In this document: one piece after another, positions 17,789 to 28,083 of the stretch
Numbering within the stretch: the first letter of the stretch is position 1
Layout: each line of letters starts with the position of its first letter
The notes under the pieces: model-generated
What the model saw: the letters and a program-made list of their open reading frames with translations, nothing else
Told to the model about the DNA's origin: nothing
Databases searched by the model: none
Made by a program: the position numbers and the translations under genes
NCBI GenBank assembly: GCA_022826205.1
Contig: JAJDVJ010000070.1
Coordinates: forward strand, 1 to 64,000
Direction of reading: 5' to 3'
Source of the DNA: Silicimonas sp.
Lineage (GTDB): Bacteria; Pseudomonadota; Alphaproteobacteria; Rhodobacterales; Rhodobacteraceae
Length of the DNA stretch: 64,000 nt

Positions 17789-17903
17789 GTCAAAGCGAAT
17801 TGCCGTCAGCACGAATGCGGAATCCCCCGAAATTGCGTCGGCGGAGTCATTGATCAACGACGGGTCGAAGCAATACAATTCAACACGTCGTGAAAGGAAC
17901 GAC

Positions 17904-19283
17904 ATGACCGAAACTTCTATTCAGCCATACGGTCCGCGCACGAACTGGGTTCGGCTCCAGACGCTGGTGGTTCTGAGATGGATTGCCATTCTCGGCCAGT
18001 TCTCGGCGATTGTCGTGGCGCAGCGCCTGTTCGGGCTGGATCTGAATCTCGGTCTCTGTCTGCTGGCGATCGGCGCATCCGTGGCCGCCAACCTTCTTGC
18101 CATCACCGTCTATCCTCGGGCGAAGCGTCTGTCTGAGGCCGAGGTCGCCGGGATGCTTGCCTTTGACATGCTTCAGCTGGCGCTTCTGATCTTCCTGACG
18201 GGAGGGCTGAACAACCCGTTTGCCCTCCTTATCATTGCGCCAGTGGCCATCGCCGCCATGACGCTCAGTGCGCGCGCAGCAGCGGGCATCGCTCTGCTGG
18301 CCGTGGCGTTGGCTGCGTGCCTGCTGTTCTGGCACTTTCCGCTCCAGACCCTGGACGGGGCCGTCATGCAGATGCCCAGAATTTTTGCATACGGATTCCT
18401 GGTTGCCATCGTGATCGGCGTCTTGTTCCTGTCGGTCTATGCCAGCAGAGTGACCGGCGAGATGCAGACGTTGTCAGAAGCGCTGGCGGCAACTCAACTG
18501 GCGCTTTCGCGCGAACAAAAGCTCACTGATCTCGGCGGCGTTGTCGCCGCGGCCGCACATGAACTCGGAACACCGCTCGCAACGATCAAGCTTGCCAGCA
18601 GCGAACTGCTGGAGGAACTGCACGACAACCCGATGCTGCAGGATGACGCAATTCTCATTCGGGACCAGGCCGACCGATGTCGGGACATCCTCAGTTCGAT
18701 GGGCCGGGCCGGAAAAGACGACCTGCATGTCCACCATGCGCCCATCAGCGCCGTCATTCGCGAATCTGCAGAGCCGCACGCAGATCGCGGGAAAAAACTT
18801 CACTATGAATTCGACGGCCCGGACGCAACGGATGCCCGCCAGCCCACAATCGACAGGCGACCGGAAATCATTCACGGTCTGCGCAACCTGATCCAGAACG
18901 CGGTTGACTTTGCCCGTGCAAACGTCTGGATCGATGTCTCCTGGAACGACGAGCAGCTTGTCGTGAGAATTGTGGATGACGGTCCGGGATACTCGTCTAC
19001 GGTGGTCAGCCAGATCGGCGAGCCGTACATGATCCGCCGAAAGAGGGATTCACGATTGCGCTATGAAGGCATGGGGCTCGGCATGTTCATTGCAAAGACG
19101 CTGCTTGAGCGAACGGGTGCCGAACTGCGCTTCTCCAATGGCCGCGAGTACGGCGCACCGGACAACGGTCCGGGCGAGCGGACCGGAGCAATTGCGGATG
19201 TTCGCTGGAGCCGAGAGGCATTTGCCGATGCAGGGGGCGCAGAGAGGGCGCCACTGGGGCAAAACCGGCAGATCAGGGCATGA
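17904..19283 (+). CDS. regB: Redox-sensing histidine kinase RegB/PrrB/ActS
   Basis: 459 residues from ATG 17904, preceded by GAAAGGA. Six membrane helices fill about residues 20-180 and contain the ubiquinone-binding motif GGLNNPF (100-106). The H box AAHELGTPLATIKL carries the autophosphorylated H219, and C259 in DQADRCRDIL matches the redox-active cysteine that forms disulfides in the Rhodobacter protein. N and G boxes are seen as GLRNLIQNAVDFA and MGLGMFIAKTLLERTGA. The kinase phosphorylates RegA when the quinone pool is reduced. All sensor residues are intact, so the system should be functional. Confidence 0.96.
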   Translation: MTETSIQPYGPRTNWVRLQTLVVLRWIAILGQFSAIVVAQRLFGLDLNLGLCLLAIGASVAANLLAITVYPRAKRLSEAEVAGMLAFDMLQLALLIFLTGGLNNPFALLIIAPVAIAAMTLSARAAAGIALLAVALAACLLFWHFPLQTLDGAVMQMPRIFAYGFLVAIVIGVLFLSVYASRVTGEMQTLSEALAATQLALSREQKLTDLGGVVAAAAHELGTPLATIKLASSELLEELHDNPMLQDDAILIRDQADRCRDILSSMGRAGKDDLHVHHAPISAVIRESAEPHADRGKKLHYEFDGPDATDARQPTIDRRPEIIHGLRNLIQNAVDFARANVWIDVSWNDEQLVVRIVDDGPGYSSTVVSQIGEPYMIRRKRDSRLRYEGMGLGMFIAKTLLERTGAELRFSNGREYGAPDNGPGERTGAIADVRWSREAFADAGGAERAPLGQNRQIRA

Positions 19284-19284
19284 G

Positions 19285-19851
19285 GTGACATTCTCGCGTG
19301 TCAGATCCGCCGGGCGCGCTGGGCTGCCGCCTGGGAGTGCCGACCAAGCCCGCCGCATTGACTCCGTCGCGGATTGCCAAGGGACGGTCTTCCTGCCCGA
19401 TGCCGCTGCGACGGATCGCTTCGGCACGGCCCTCGCGCAGTCGCTGAAACCTGGCGACACAGTTCTGCTGGCGGGGCAGATCGGCGCTGGCAAGACCTGC
19501 ATTGCACGCGCCGCAATCTCCGCCCTGCACCTCAGGACGGGCCAACCCGAACCGGAAGTGCCTTCGCCTACCTACACGCTCGTTCAAGCATACGAATTGC
19601 CCGGCATCCAGGTTTGGCACGCAGATCTCTACCGTCTTGCCGATGCTTCCGAGGTGACCGAACTCGGGCTCGAAGAGGCCCTTGGAAACGACATCGTCCT
19701 GGTGGAGTGGCCCGACCGGCTAGAGGAGATGCCCGACGACGCATTGGTGCTGGATATCGAGGTCCTGGACAAAGGCCGCAGAGTGGCGCTTCTTTCGAAA
19801 TCGGATCGCTGGCAGAATTGCGTCTCGATGATCGGAGACATCGATGCATGA
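19285..19851 (+). CDS. tsaE: tRNA threonylcarbamoyladenosine biosynthesis ATPase
   Basis: About 188 residues if GTG 19285, just after the regB stop, is the start; the core begins near residue 35, so an N-terminal tail longer than usual is predicted and the start is the weak point. Walker A is LAGQIGAGKTCIAR; PSPTYTLVQAYE, HADLYRLADASEV and VEWPDRL follow in family order. TsaE is the ATPase that drives the TsaB-TsaD complex (tsaD is at 3991). The 3' end overlaps the next gene by eight bases. Confidence 0.92.
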   Translation: MTFSRVRSAGRAGLPPGSADQARRIDSVADCQGTVFLPDAAATDRFGTALAQSLKPGDTVLLAGQIGAGKTCIARAAISALHLRTGQPEPEVPSPTYTLVQAYELPGIQVWHADLYRLADASEVTELGLEEALGNDIVLVEWPDRLEEMPDDALVLDIEVLDKGRRVALLSKSDRWQNCVSMIGDIDA

Positions 19852-20791
19852 CGCGGCGACGTCGTTCCTGAAGTCACAATGCTGGGCTGGTGCCAGGATT
19901 CAGCCAATCGCGAGCGATCTTTCGCAAAGATCCTATTTCCGCCTGTCAAGGAACGGCGAGACTGCAATATTGATGGACGCAGGAAATGATCGCGCATCCG
20001 TTCCTCGCTTCCTGAAAATGACGGCCTGGCTTAGGCAGGCAGGCCTTTCCGCACCCGAGATTCTTGGCGCTGACGTCGACAATGCGCTCTTGTTGCTGGA
20101 AGACCTTGGCCCGGTTCCAGCAAGCGAAAGGATGTCGGATCCGAATGCGCAGGCCGAGGTCCTTGATGCCTGCATCGAGATCCTGCTCGCGATCCGAAGT
20201 GCGCCGCCGCCGCCGCTCCATTGCCCCGGGGCGGAAAGGTTCTGCGAATGGACACGCGTTGCAGACGAACACTATCCGGGTGCGGATTCAGGCGCGCTTG
20301 ATGAGTTTCGGGTGGTACTGAAAGACATCCTTTCCAGCCTCTTGGCAGATGGCTGCACGGTGTCTCTCAGGGACTTTCACGCCGACAACCTGATGCCCTT
20401 GCCAAATCGAAAGGGCACCGCGCGTCTCGGGGTGCTGGATTACCAGGACGCGTTCCTGACACATCCTGTCTATGACCTTGTCTCTCTCTTGACAGATGCG
20501 CGCGTTGAAGTGCCGCCCGCGCTTCGTGCCCGATATATCGAAAGATACGCGTCAAGCTCGGGAGACGGGCTGGCCGCGTTGCGGACCGCCTTTGCCGCAT
20601 TCTCTGCACAACGTAACCTCAGGATCCTCGGGATCTTTCATCGCGCAGCAAGAGACCTCGGCAAGACGCACCACCTGCCAAAGGTGCCTCGCGTCTATCG
20701 CTGTCTCATGGAAGCAACGGAACACGAAGTGTTCCGCGATGTGCGCGGAATCCTCAGCGCCGGACTCCCTGCCCCGGAAACGGCGGCATGA
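19844..20791 (+). CDS. amgK: Anomeric MurNAc/GlcNAc kinase of the phosphotransferase family
   Basis: 315 residues with an aminoglycoside-phosphotransferase fold: nucleotide-binding half with DLSQRSYFRL, catalytic loop SLRDFHADNLM and metal-binding VLDYQDAF. AmgK phosphorylates the anomeric hydroxyl of N-acetylmuramate released by cell-wall turnover and thus feeds UDP-MurNAc synthesis without MurA/MurB. The assignment is supported by the next gene, a MurU-like nucleotidyltransferase, which overlaps it by four bases (ATGA). Family motifs alone would only say phosphotransferase. Confidence 0.85.
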   Translation: MHDAATSFLKSQCWAGARIQPIASDLSQRSYFRLSRNGETAILMDAGNDRASVPRFLKMTAWLRQAGLSAPEILGADVDNALLLLEDLGPVPASERMSDPNAQAEVLDACIEILLAIRSAPPPPLHCPGAERFCEWTRVADEHYPGADSGALDEFRVVLKDILSSLLADGCTVSLRDFHADNLMPLPNRKGTARLGVLDYQDAFLTHPVYDLVSLLTDARVEVPPALRARYIERYASSSGDGLAALRTAFAAFSAQRNLRILGIFHRAARDLGKTHHLPKVPRVYRCLMEATEHEVFRDVRGILSAGLPAPETAA

Positions 20792-21465
20792 CGCGACCGC
20801 GTTCTGCCATGATCTTCGCCGCCGGTTTCGGCACGCGGATGGGCGAGCTGTGCCGGGACATGCCCAAACCCATGGTACCATTTGCGGGACGGCCGATGAT
20901 CTCCCATTGCATCGGGCTCCTGCGAGACGCCGGAATCACGACCATCGTGGCAAACACGCACCACTTGCCCCAGGAAATCGAGCCCTTCCTGCGATCCGAA
21001 GGCATCGCGATTTTGCGGGAACATCCAGACATCCTGGAAACAGGTGGCGGCCTGAAGGCCGCGGTGCCGCGTCTGGGAAACGCTCCCGTCATTACGATCA
21101 ATCCCGATGCCGCCTGGCTTGGATGCAATCCCGTCAGGGCGCTGATCGACGCATGGCGGCCCGAAATGCAGGCTCTTCTTGCGCTCGTGCCCCAATCATT
21201 GGCTCACGGCACATCGAGTACGGGCGACTTCCGCCTCGAAGACTGGCGAGTTCGACGCGGCGGGCCCTTGATTTATGGCGGTGCGCAAGTCATCAGGACC
21301 GACCAGCTTGATGAGGTCGCCGAAAAAGTGTTTTCCCTGAATGTCTATTGGGACCTGCTGTCGGAATCGGACGGTCTCCACGGCCTGGTCTATGACGGAA
21401 AATGGTGCGACTTGGGTCACCCGGCGGGGTTGCGCATCGCCGAAGGCCTTGCCTGTCATGTTTGA
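20788..21465 (+). CDS. murU: MurNAc-1-phosphate uridylyltransferase
   Basis: 225 residues. The nucleotidyltransferase signature FAAGFGTRMGEL...MPKPMVPFAGRPMI stands at the N-terminus, followed by INPDAAW as the metal-binding loop and YGGAQVIRTDQL. MurU joins MurNAc 1-phosphate to UMP, the step after AmgK in the fosfomycin-insensitive recycling route. The 3' end overlaps addB by eight bases, which ties cell-wall recycling to the recombination genes in one transcript. Confidence 0.87.
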   Translation: MTRPRSAMIFAAGFGTRMGELCRDMPKPMVPFAGRPMISHCIGLLRDAGITTIVANTHHLPQEIEPFLRSEGIAILREHPDILETGGGLKAAVPRLGNAPVITINPDAAWLGCNPVRALIDAWRPEMQALLALVPQSLAHGTSSTGDFRLEDWRVRRGGPLIYGGAQVIRTDQLDEVAEKVFSLNVYWDLLSESDGLHGLVYDGKWCDLGHPAGLRIAEGLACHV

Positions 21466-24388
21466 GTCGGCAGACTGTCCGCGCGTGTTCGGAGTCCCGC
21501 CCGGGGCCGACTTCCCGCAAGTGGTGGTCGAGCGAATCCTGGATGCACATGCAGGACGATCGCCGGAAGACCTTGCCCGGGTCTGTCTCCTGGTCAATTC
21601 CCGACGCATGCAGCGACGGTTTGCCTCCCTCTTTCGGGCTTCCGGTCCGCGACTCCTGCCCCGCATCCTGCTTGTAACCGAGATCGAGAGAATCCTTCCG
21701 GGCATCGACCTGCCGCGTCCCGTGTCCCGGCTGCGGCGCCAGCTCGAGCTGGCGCAACTGACCGCTCGTCTTGTAGATGCTGAGCCCGACCTCGCCCACC
21801 CCGCGGCTGCGGTCAGTCTTGCGAACAGCCTCGCCTCGCTCCTCGACGAGATTCAGGGCGAAGGGATCGTTCCAGAACGGGTTCGCTCGCTCGAGATTGG
21901 TGACGACTCCCTGCACTGGCAGCGAAGCCTGAAATTCCTCGACATAGTCGGCGCCTATGTCGAGAGCGTTTCGGAAGACGGTCTCGACTTCGAAGCGCGG
22001 CGCAGGCTCGGGGTCGAGAAAGTCTCTGCAGCCTGGGCATCCGATCCGCCAGACACCCCTGTGATCATCGCAGGCTCGACGGGTTCACGGACGACGACTC
22101 GCATGTTGATGTGCGCCGTGGCGCGACTCTCCCAAGGCGCGATCGTGCTGCCCGGATTCGATGTCGATCTTCCCAGGCCGATCTGGGATTCGCTTGGCTC
22201 CAGCCGCGACTGCGAGGACCATCCACAGTACCGTTTCGCGGCGTTGTTCTCGGCACTCGACATGGCCCGCGACCAGGTGGCCACGTGGGGCGAGCCTCCG
22301 GACAAGGCCCGGAACAGGCTTGTCTCCCTTTCCCTCCGCCCAGCCCAGGTCACTGATCAATGGCTGTCGGAAGGCCCCGGGATCGGTGACCTTCGACGGG
22401 CGACTTCGTCAATGGCGCTGGTCGAAGCGTCGGATCCCAGGGAAGAGGCGCTGGCAATCTCCGTGGCAGTTCGGGAAGCCGCGCAACAAGGAGTGCGTTC
22501 GGCACTCGTTACGCGGGATCAGGATCTGGTTCGCCGTGTCTGCGCTGCCCTCGCGCGCTGGAACATCGTTCCTGACAACAGTTTTGGAATGCAGCTTTCC
22601 CTGACACCGCCGGGAACGTTTCTGCTTCAGATCGGACGGCTCGTCGGCGCGTCCCCACGTCCGGAAGACTTGATCGCATTGCTGAAACATCCGTTCACCC
22701 GAGCAGGCACGGACCGCGGATTGCACCTTGAAAACACGCGGCAGCTGGAACTGTTCCTCCGCAGAAACTCGATCCACGCATTCACCGAAGCTGAGCTCAA
22801 GGGCTTTGCGGAAGAGTCACCGGACAAACGAAAAAAATGGATCGGCTGGCTCGCATCGGTTCTCGACCCGCTCGGACAACTGCCCGATCCGACCCTGCTG
22901 GGCGCAGTGACCCATCATCTCGAACTCGCCAAGTCGATTTCAGGTGGCGAGGATGAAGGCGGGAACGCGCTCTGGGCGCAGTCTTCGGGACGTCTCGTAC
23001 GGGTTGCAATAGACAGTTTCCTGGAGGAGGCGGATTTTGGAGAGCCCGTGCCCTTCGCCGACTATCTTCGTCTCCTTGAAGGCATGCTGCTGGCGGAACG
23101 TGACCGGGACTCTTCCGAGGCACGCCCTGACGTGATGATCTGGGGCGCGCGGGAGGCTAGGGTACAAGGACCAGATCTCGTCATCTTGGGCGGGCTGAAC
23201 GAAGGGCGCTGGCCTGAGCAACCCGATCCGGACCCATGGCTGAACCGGCAAATGCGACGCAGCCTCGGACTGCTGCTTCCCGAAGGGCAGACCGGATTGG
23301 CCGCGCACGACTACCAGCAGGCGATCGCGGCCCGGCGCGTCGTGCTGTCACGATCGTCCCGGGATGGCGACGGCGATGCGGTTCCTTCGCGCTGGGTCAA
23401 CCGGCTGACGAACTTGCTCGAAGGGCTGCCTGGGCAGTCCGGCCCCGAAGCGCTGGTCGAGATGAGGCAACGGGGCGAGGAACTGCTCGCACTGGCCGGC
23501 ATGCTCGACAGGCCCGTAAGGACTGTCGAGCCGGAGCCCAGACCGGCCCCGTCGCCCCCATCCGAGAAGCGTCCAAAGAAGCTGTCGGTCACCGAAATCC
23601 AGCGGTTGATTCGAGACCCCTACGCAATTTACGCGCGGCATGTGCTCAGGCTGCGTCCGCTTCTGCCACTGGTCCCGGAGCCCGATGCCCGCCTCAAAGG
23701 CACCGTCTTTCATGCCATCCTTGCTGCATTCGCCGACACTGCCCTCGCCGACTCCGCGACCATGCGTCAGCGGCTCTTGGAAATCGCTGATGAAGAGTTC
23801 CGAAAAGACGTTCCTTGGCCGGCAATCCGCTCCCACTGGCGTGGACACCTCGAACAGATATCCGATTGGCTTGTCTCCGAAGAGATCGCCTGGCGCACCG
23901 GGATCAAGGACCGGAAAACGGAGGTCAGCGGGGAATTGCAGCTGGGTGCGGCGGGGCTGACGATTTCCGGAAAGGCGGATCGGATTGACCGCCTCTCAAG
24001 CGGGGAGCTGGTCATCTATGACTACAAGACCGGCGACATCCCGAGCGAGCCGCAGATTCTCCATTTCGACCGCCAGCTCCTGATCGAGGCAGTCATGGCG
24101 GAAAGAGGTGCATTCGAAGGCGTTCCCGAAGCGCCTGTCCGCTCGGTCGCGCACATCAGCATTGGCCGCTCCCCAAAGCGGAAGGCAATCAAGCTGGAGG
24201 GCAGCTTCGAGACCGGCACCGTTCTAGCCGAGCTGACCGAGTTGCTGGAAAGGTTCCAGTGCCCCGGTACAGGTTACATTTCGCGTCGCGCGATGGAAAA
24301 AATGCGCTTTCAGGGTGACTACGATCACCTTGCACGGTTCGGCGAATGGGACGCATCGGCCACAACCCGACCGCGGCCGGTGGAATGA
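21458..24388 (+). CDS. addB: Double-strand break repair protein AddB
   Basis: 976 residues from ATG 21458, which overlaps the murU stop. The protein is the alphaproteobacterial type: an inactivated helicase-like body and a C-terminal PD-(D/E)XK nuclease domain, seen as LSVTEIQRLIRDPYAIYAR, KGTVFHAIL and GKADRID...LVIYDYKTG, with the catalytic Asp and Lys in the last. With AddA it resects DNA ends up to a Chi-like site and loads RecA, replacing RecBCD. The stop overlaps the addA start by ATGA. Confidence 0.95.
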   Translation: MFESADCPRVFGVPPGADFPQVVVERILDAHAGRSPEDLARVCLLVNSRRMQRRFASLFRASGPRLLPRILLVTEIERILPGIDLPRPVSRLRRQLELAQLTARLVDAEPDLAHPAAAVSLANSLASLLDEIQGEGIVPERVRSLEIGDDSLHWQRSLKFLDIVGAYVESVSEDGLDFEARRRLGVEKVSAAWASDPPDTPVIIAGSTGSRTTTRMLMCAVARLSQGAIVLPGFDVDLPRPIWDSLGSSRDCEDHPQYRFAALFSALDMARDQVATWGEPPDKARNRLVSLSLRPAQVTDQWLSEGPGIGDLRRATSSMALVEASDPREEALAISVAVREAAQQGVRSALVTRDQDLVRRVCAALARWNIVPDNSFGMQLSLTPPGTFLLQIGRLVGASPRPEDLIALLKHPFTRAGTDRGLHLENTRQLELFLRRNSIHAFTEAELKGFAEESPDKRKKWIGWLASVLDPLGQLPDPTLLGAVTHHLELAKSISGGEDEGGNALWAQSSGRLVRVAIDSFLEEADFGEPVPFADYLRLLEGMLLAERDRDSSEARPDVMIWGAREARVQGPDLVILGGLNEGRWPEQPDPDPWLNRQMRRSLGLLLPEGQTGLAAHDYQQAIAARRVVLSRSSRDGDGDAVPSRWVNRLTNLLEGLPGQSGPEALVEMRQRGEELLALAGMLDRPVRTVEPEPRPAPSPPSEKRPKKLSVTEIQRLIRDPYAIYARHVLRLRPLLPLVPEPDARLKGTVFHAILAAFADTALADSATMRQRLLEIADEEFRKDVPWPAIRSHWRGHLEQISDWLVSEEIAWRTGIKDRKTEVSGELQLGAAGLTISGKADRIDRLSSGELVIYDYKTGDIPSEPQILHFDRQLLIEAVMAERGAFEGVPEAPVRSVAHISIGRSPKRKAIKLEGSFETGTVLAELTELLERFQCPGTGYISRRAMEKMRFQGDYDHLARFGEWDASATTRPRPVE

Positions 24389-27300
24389 CTGACGCGGCGA
24401 CAGCCGTGCAGGTGGATGCAGCTGATCCGCTGCAATCCACATGGCTTTCCGCCAACGCCGGCACAGGGAAGACCCGCGTGCTCACGAACCGGGTTGCTCG
24501 CCTGCTGCTGAAAGGAACGAACCCGCGCAACATCCTGTGCCTGACTTATACGAAGGCCGCAGCCAACGAGATGCAGAATCGGCTCTTTGCCACCCTTGGC
24601 AAGTGGGCAATGCTGGAAGACGGTGCGCTACGGCAAGAGTTGCGCAGCTTGGGAGAATCGCCGCCCGACAACCTGTCTGAGGCCAGAACGTTGTTTGCGC
24701 GCGCCATCGAGACGCCTGGCGGTCTCCGAATCCAGACAATTCATTCACTTTGCGCGGCTGTCCTGCGGCAGTTTCCGCTTGAAGGGAAGGTGTCGCCACG
24801 ATTCCGCGAAATGGACGACGCCCAACAGCTCCGCTTGATAGGCGAGGTCCTTGATGAAATGGCGGAGACCGACCCGTCCGTGCTCGTGGATGTTGCCCGG
24901 TTTCATCCCGATGACAGCCTCGTGCCGCTTGCCCGGGACGTCGCCGGCGAACAGGACGCATTCGATGCCGCCCTGCATCCGGACATGATATTCGAGACCT
25001 TTGACGTGCTCCCGGACCTCACCTGCGACCAGGTCTTGAAAGACGCGTTTGGGAAAGATGAATTTGCGTTCCTGAAAGAGTTCCAGTCGGCGCTTCCAAG
25101 CCCCTTGGGGCCGACGGACCTGAAGCTGTCTCTGGTGCTTGCGGGCTTGCCAATACGGCCTTCCAGGGAGGCGCTGCAGACACTCTCCGGCGTCCTGCTT
25201 TATGGAAAGACGGCGAAATCGCCCTTCGCGGCCAAGATCGGCGCCCTGCCCACGAAGAAGGTCAGGGAATCGGAGAGCGTAGCGCCCATGATGCCGAGAT
25301 TCAATGAAGTCATGGAGCGCATCGAAACGGCGCGCGCGCGCCTGATGTCACTTGGCGCCGCCACGAAGTCCGTCGCGTTGCATCGTTTCGCGCGCCAGTT
25401 CCTCCCAGCATACCACGACGCCAAACAGGCTCACGGCGTTCTGGATTTCGATGACCTGATCCGAAGAACGCGTGACGTCCTTTCTTCCGAGGCCTTGTCA
25501 TGGGTGCTATTCCGGCTGGACGGCCAGGTCGAACACGTCCTGGTCGACGAGGCGCAGGACACAAGCCCCGAACAATGGCAGATCGTGCGGGCCCTTGCGG
25601 AAGTCATGGCGGACGACCCGGATCGGGGCCGCACGCTCTTTGTTGTCGGAGACAGGAAACAGTCGATTTACAGTTTCCAGGGAGCGGATGCCGCAGGCTT
25701 CGATCGCAAGGAGGCGGAATTCGACCGGCTGCTTCACGGTCAACTACGTTCCAGAGAGCTGCTGTGCTCCTTCCGCTCCTCTCCCGCAATCCTGCGGGTC
25801 GTGGACCAGGTCTGCGAAGGACTCGGTGGTCTCGGAGAGGCCGTCGCTCGCCACGATGCCTTCCACGAGGATCTGCCGGGCCGCGTGGATCTCCTGCCGC
25901 TCGTCCCCAAGCCGGAGACATTGGAGGAGCCGCCCTGGCATCATCCCGTTGACCGCCCTGTCGACAACGCACCTGACATCGTGCTCGGCACGGAAATCGC
26001 CAAGCTGGTCCGCGGGCTGCTCGACAGGGAGTCCATTCACGGAGATGACGGCAAGTTCAGGCGCGTCGGCCCCGGAGACATCATGATTCTCGTGCAGCGT
26101 CGCGGTCTCCTGTTCGAGCAGATCATCCAGGCCTGCAAAGAAGAAGATGTCCCGATTGCGGGCGCGGACCGGCTGAAAATCGGAGCCGAGCTCGCCGTGC
26201 GGGACCTTCTGGCGCTTCTGACGTTTCTGACCCTTTCTGAGGACGACCTTTCGCTGGCCGCAGCCTTGCGCTCGCCATTGCTTGGGTTGAGCGAGCGAGA
26301 CCTCTATCGGCTGGCATCGCCACGCCCCGCCGGCAGATCGCTTTGGGCGGAACTGCGCAATCGAGGCGACGAGTTTTCGAACGTGGTTGCGACACTGGAC
26401 GACTTGCGCCGCACCGTGGATTTCATGGCGCCCTACGAACTGCTTGAGCATGTCCTGAGCAGGCATGGCGGGCGACAAAGGCTTCTGGCCCGGCTTGGCC
26501 CTGAAGCCGAGGACGGAATTGATGAATTGCTGAATCAGGCGCTGGTCTTCGAACAGGACGCCGTGCCGACAATGACCGGTTTCCTGGCACGGGTGCAATC
26601 CGGGGACATCGAGGTGAAGCGACGGCTCGATGGTGCCGAGGACCTGGTCAGGGTGATGACCGTTCACGGAGCGAAGGGCCTAGAGAGTCCCATTGTCATT
26701 CTGCCAGACACGATGGCTTCCGACCATGCGCGATCCGGCGGCATTATCAACGGTCCGGACGGCATTCCCCTGGCGTCCCTGCCAAATGACGAGTGCCCCG
26801 AGCTGCTGCGCGAAGCCAAGGCGCAGAAAAAGGCGGCAGACACAGAGGAACGCAATCGCCTGCTTTATGTCGCCATGACGCGTGCCAAGCAGTGGTTGAT
26901 AGTTGGCGGCGTTGAACGGCCGGCAAAGGGCGACACGCCGCTGAATTGGTACAAGTCCATTGAAGATGCCCTGCAAGCCCTCGGGGCGATTCCATGTGAA
27001 TGGCCGCCCGACGTCCTCCGGCTTCAGCACGGCGACTGGCCTGGGCCAAGGCCGGATTCCGACGCATTGGAGCCGGTTGCTGGCAGAGAATTGCCCGGGT
27101 TTCTGAGCGATGACGCGCCGGGTGCGGATCGCCCGGTTATTCCGGCATCTCCGTCCGATCTCGGCGGCGCAAAGGTGTCAGGGGGCGGCGCTTCGGATGA
27201 GGACCGTGCCCTCCGGCGCGGCAGGCAGATCCACCTGCTGCTGGAACATCTGCCGGGGCAGCCCGACCCGGAAGCAATGGCGGGACGTCTGCTTTCCCAC

Positions 27301-27708
27301 GGACCGGACAGGGCCGAGGAGGATGAAATCTACGGACTTGTCACGCAAGCGCTTGCCAACCTGGAACGACATCCCGAGCTATTTTGTGGAGACGCCCTGG
27401 CAGAGGTGGATGTCTCGGCTTACCTGCCTACGCTTGATTACGCGATTTCAGGCACGATCGACAGGCTGATCTTGCGTCCGGAGCGTGTCTTGGCAGCGGA
27501 CTTCAAGACCAATGCCGTCGTGCCGGAACGTGCTGAAGACACACCGGAAGGACTGCTTCGCCAAATGGGCGCGTATCTGGAAGCGCTGGAACTCATTTAC
27601 CCGGATCGTGAAGTCGACGTCGCAATTCTCTGGACTGAGACTTGCGAACTGGTTTCGCTTCCACACGCAATCGTGCGGGAGGCCCTAGCACGATCCACCA
27701 TATCTTGA
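24385..27708 (+). CDS. addA: Double-strand break repair helicase AddA
   Basis: 1107 residues from ATG 24385, with GGTGGA just upstream; an earlier ATG at 24346 inside addB is less likely. UvrD-type helicase motifs are clear: Walker A SANAGTGKTRVL, LTYTKAAANEM, DEAQDTSPEQW, VGDRKQSIYSFQGAD, TVHGAKGLESPIVIL and YVAMTRAKQWL. A RecB-type nuclease domain ends the protein, with HLLLEHL, SGTIDRLIL and AADFKTN. All motor and nuclease residues look intact, so a working AddAB enzyme is predicted. Confidence 0.97.
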   Translation: MTDAATAVQVDAADPLQSTWLSANAGTGKTRVLTNRVARLLLKGTNPRNILCLTYTKAAANEMQNRLFATLGKWAMLEDGALRQELRSLGESPPDNLSEARTLFARAIETPGGLRIQTIHSLCAAVLRQFPLEGKVSPRFREMDDAQQLRLIGEVLDEMAETDPSVLVDVARFHPDDSLVPLARDVAGEQDAFDAALHPDMIFETFDVLPDLTCDQVLKDAFGKDEFAFLKEFQSALPSPLGPTDLKLSLVLAGLPIRPSREALQTLSGVLLYGKTAKSPFAAKIGALPTKKVRESESVAPMMPRFNEVMERIETARARLMSLGAATKSVALHRFARQFLPAYHDAKQAHGVLDFDDLIRRTRDVLSSEALSWVLFRLDGQVEHVLVDEAQDTSPEQWQIVRALAEVMADDPDRGRTLFVVGDRKQSIYSFQGADAAGFDRKEAEFDRLLHGQLRSRELLCSFRSSPAILRVVDQVCEGLGGLGEAVARHDAFHEDLPGRVDLLPLVPKPETLEEPPWHHPVDRPVDNAPDIVLGTEIAKLVRGLLDRESIHGDDGKFRRVGPGDIMILVQRRGLLFEQIIQACKEEDVPIAGADRLKIGAELAVRDLLALLTFLTLSEDDLSLAAALRSPLLGLSERDLYRLASPRPAGRSLWAELRNRGDEFSNVVATLDDLRRTVDFMAPYELLEHVLSRHGGRQRLLARLGPEAEDGIDELLNQALVFEQDAVPTMTGFLARVQSGDIEVKRRLDGAEDLVRVMTVHGAKGLESPIVILPDTMASDHARSGGIINGPDGIPLASLPNDECPELLREAKAQKKAADTEERNRLLYVAMTRAKQWLIVGGVERPAKGDTPLNWYKSIEDALQALGAIPCEWPPDVLRLQHGDWPGPRPDSDALEPVAGRELPGFLSDDAPGADRPVIPASPSDLGGAKVSGGGASDEDRALRRGRQIHLLLEHLPGQPDPEAMAGRLLSHGPDRAEEDEIYGLVTQALANLERHPELFCGDALAEVDVSAYLPTLDYAISGTIDRLILRPERVLAADFKTNAVVPERAEDTPEGLLRQMGAYLEALELIYPDREVDVAILWTETCELVSLPHAIVREALARSTIS

Positions 27709-27762
27709 CCTTCTGCCAAAGCGTTTCTAGGTTCATTGCCTGATCAGACAAGGATGGATTCC

Positions 27763-28083
27763 ATGGGAACAGTTGCCGTTACTGATGAAACGTTCGACGC
27801 CGAAGTCCTGAAGTCGGGCGTTCCGGTCGTTGTGGACTTTTGGGCTGAGTGGTGTGGCCCATGCAAGGCCATCGGCCCTGCCCTGGAAGAGCTTTCCGAC
27901 GAATACGGCGCATCCGTCAAGATCGCCAAGGTGAATGTAGACCAGCACCCGAATGCCGCGGCGGAACTTGGAGTACGGAACATCCCGTCACTGTTCCTGT
28001 TCAAGGATGGCGAGGTTGTCTCCAACAAGACGGGCGCCGTGACAAAATCTGTGCTGAAGGGCTGGATCGACGGTTCGATCTGA
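27763..28083 (+). CDS. trxA: Thioredoxin
   Basis: 106 residues from ATG 27763, the normal length; AAGGA lies eight bases upstream, whereas in-frame starts at 27736 (TTG) and 27754 have no well-spaced site. The active site is [16 protein letters not shown], and the cis-proline loop is [13 protein letters not shown]. It reduces disulfides in ribonucleotide reductase, methionine sulfoxide reductase (msrA is at 52580) and others. It follows addA by 54 bases and may share its transcript. Confidence 0.97.
   Translation: MGTVAVTDETFDAEVLKSGVPVVVDFWAEWCGPCKAIGPALEELSDEYGASVKIAKVNVDQHPNAAAELGVRNIPSLFLFKDGEVVSNKTGAVTKSVLKGWIDGSI

Noticed and set aside
25744-26667. Open frame antisense to addA
   Set aside because: addA helicase motifs run through it on the plus strand; the antisense frame has none.
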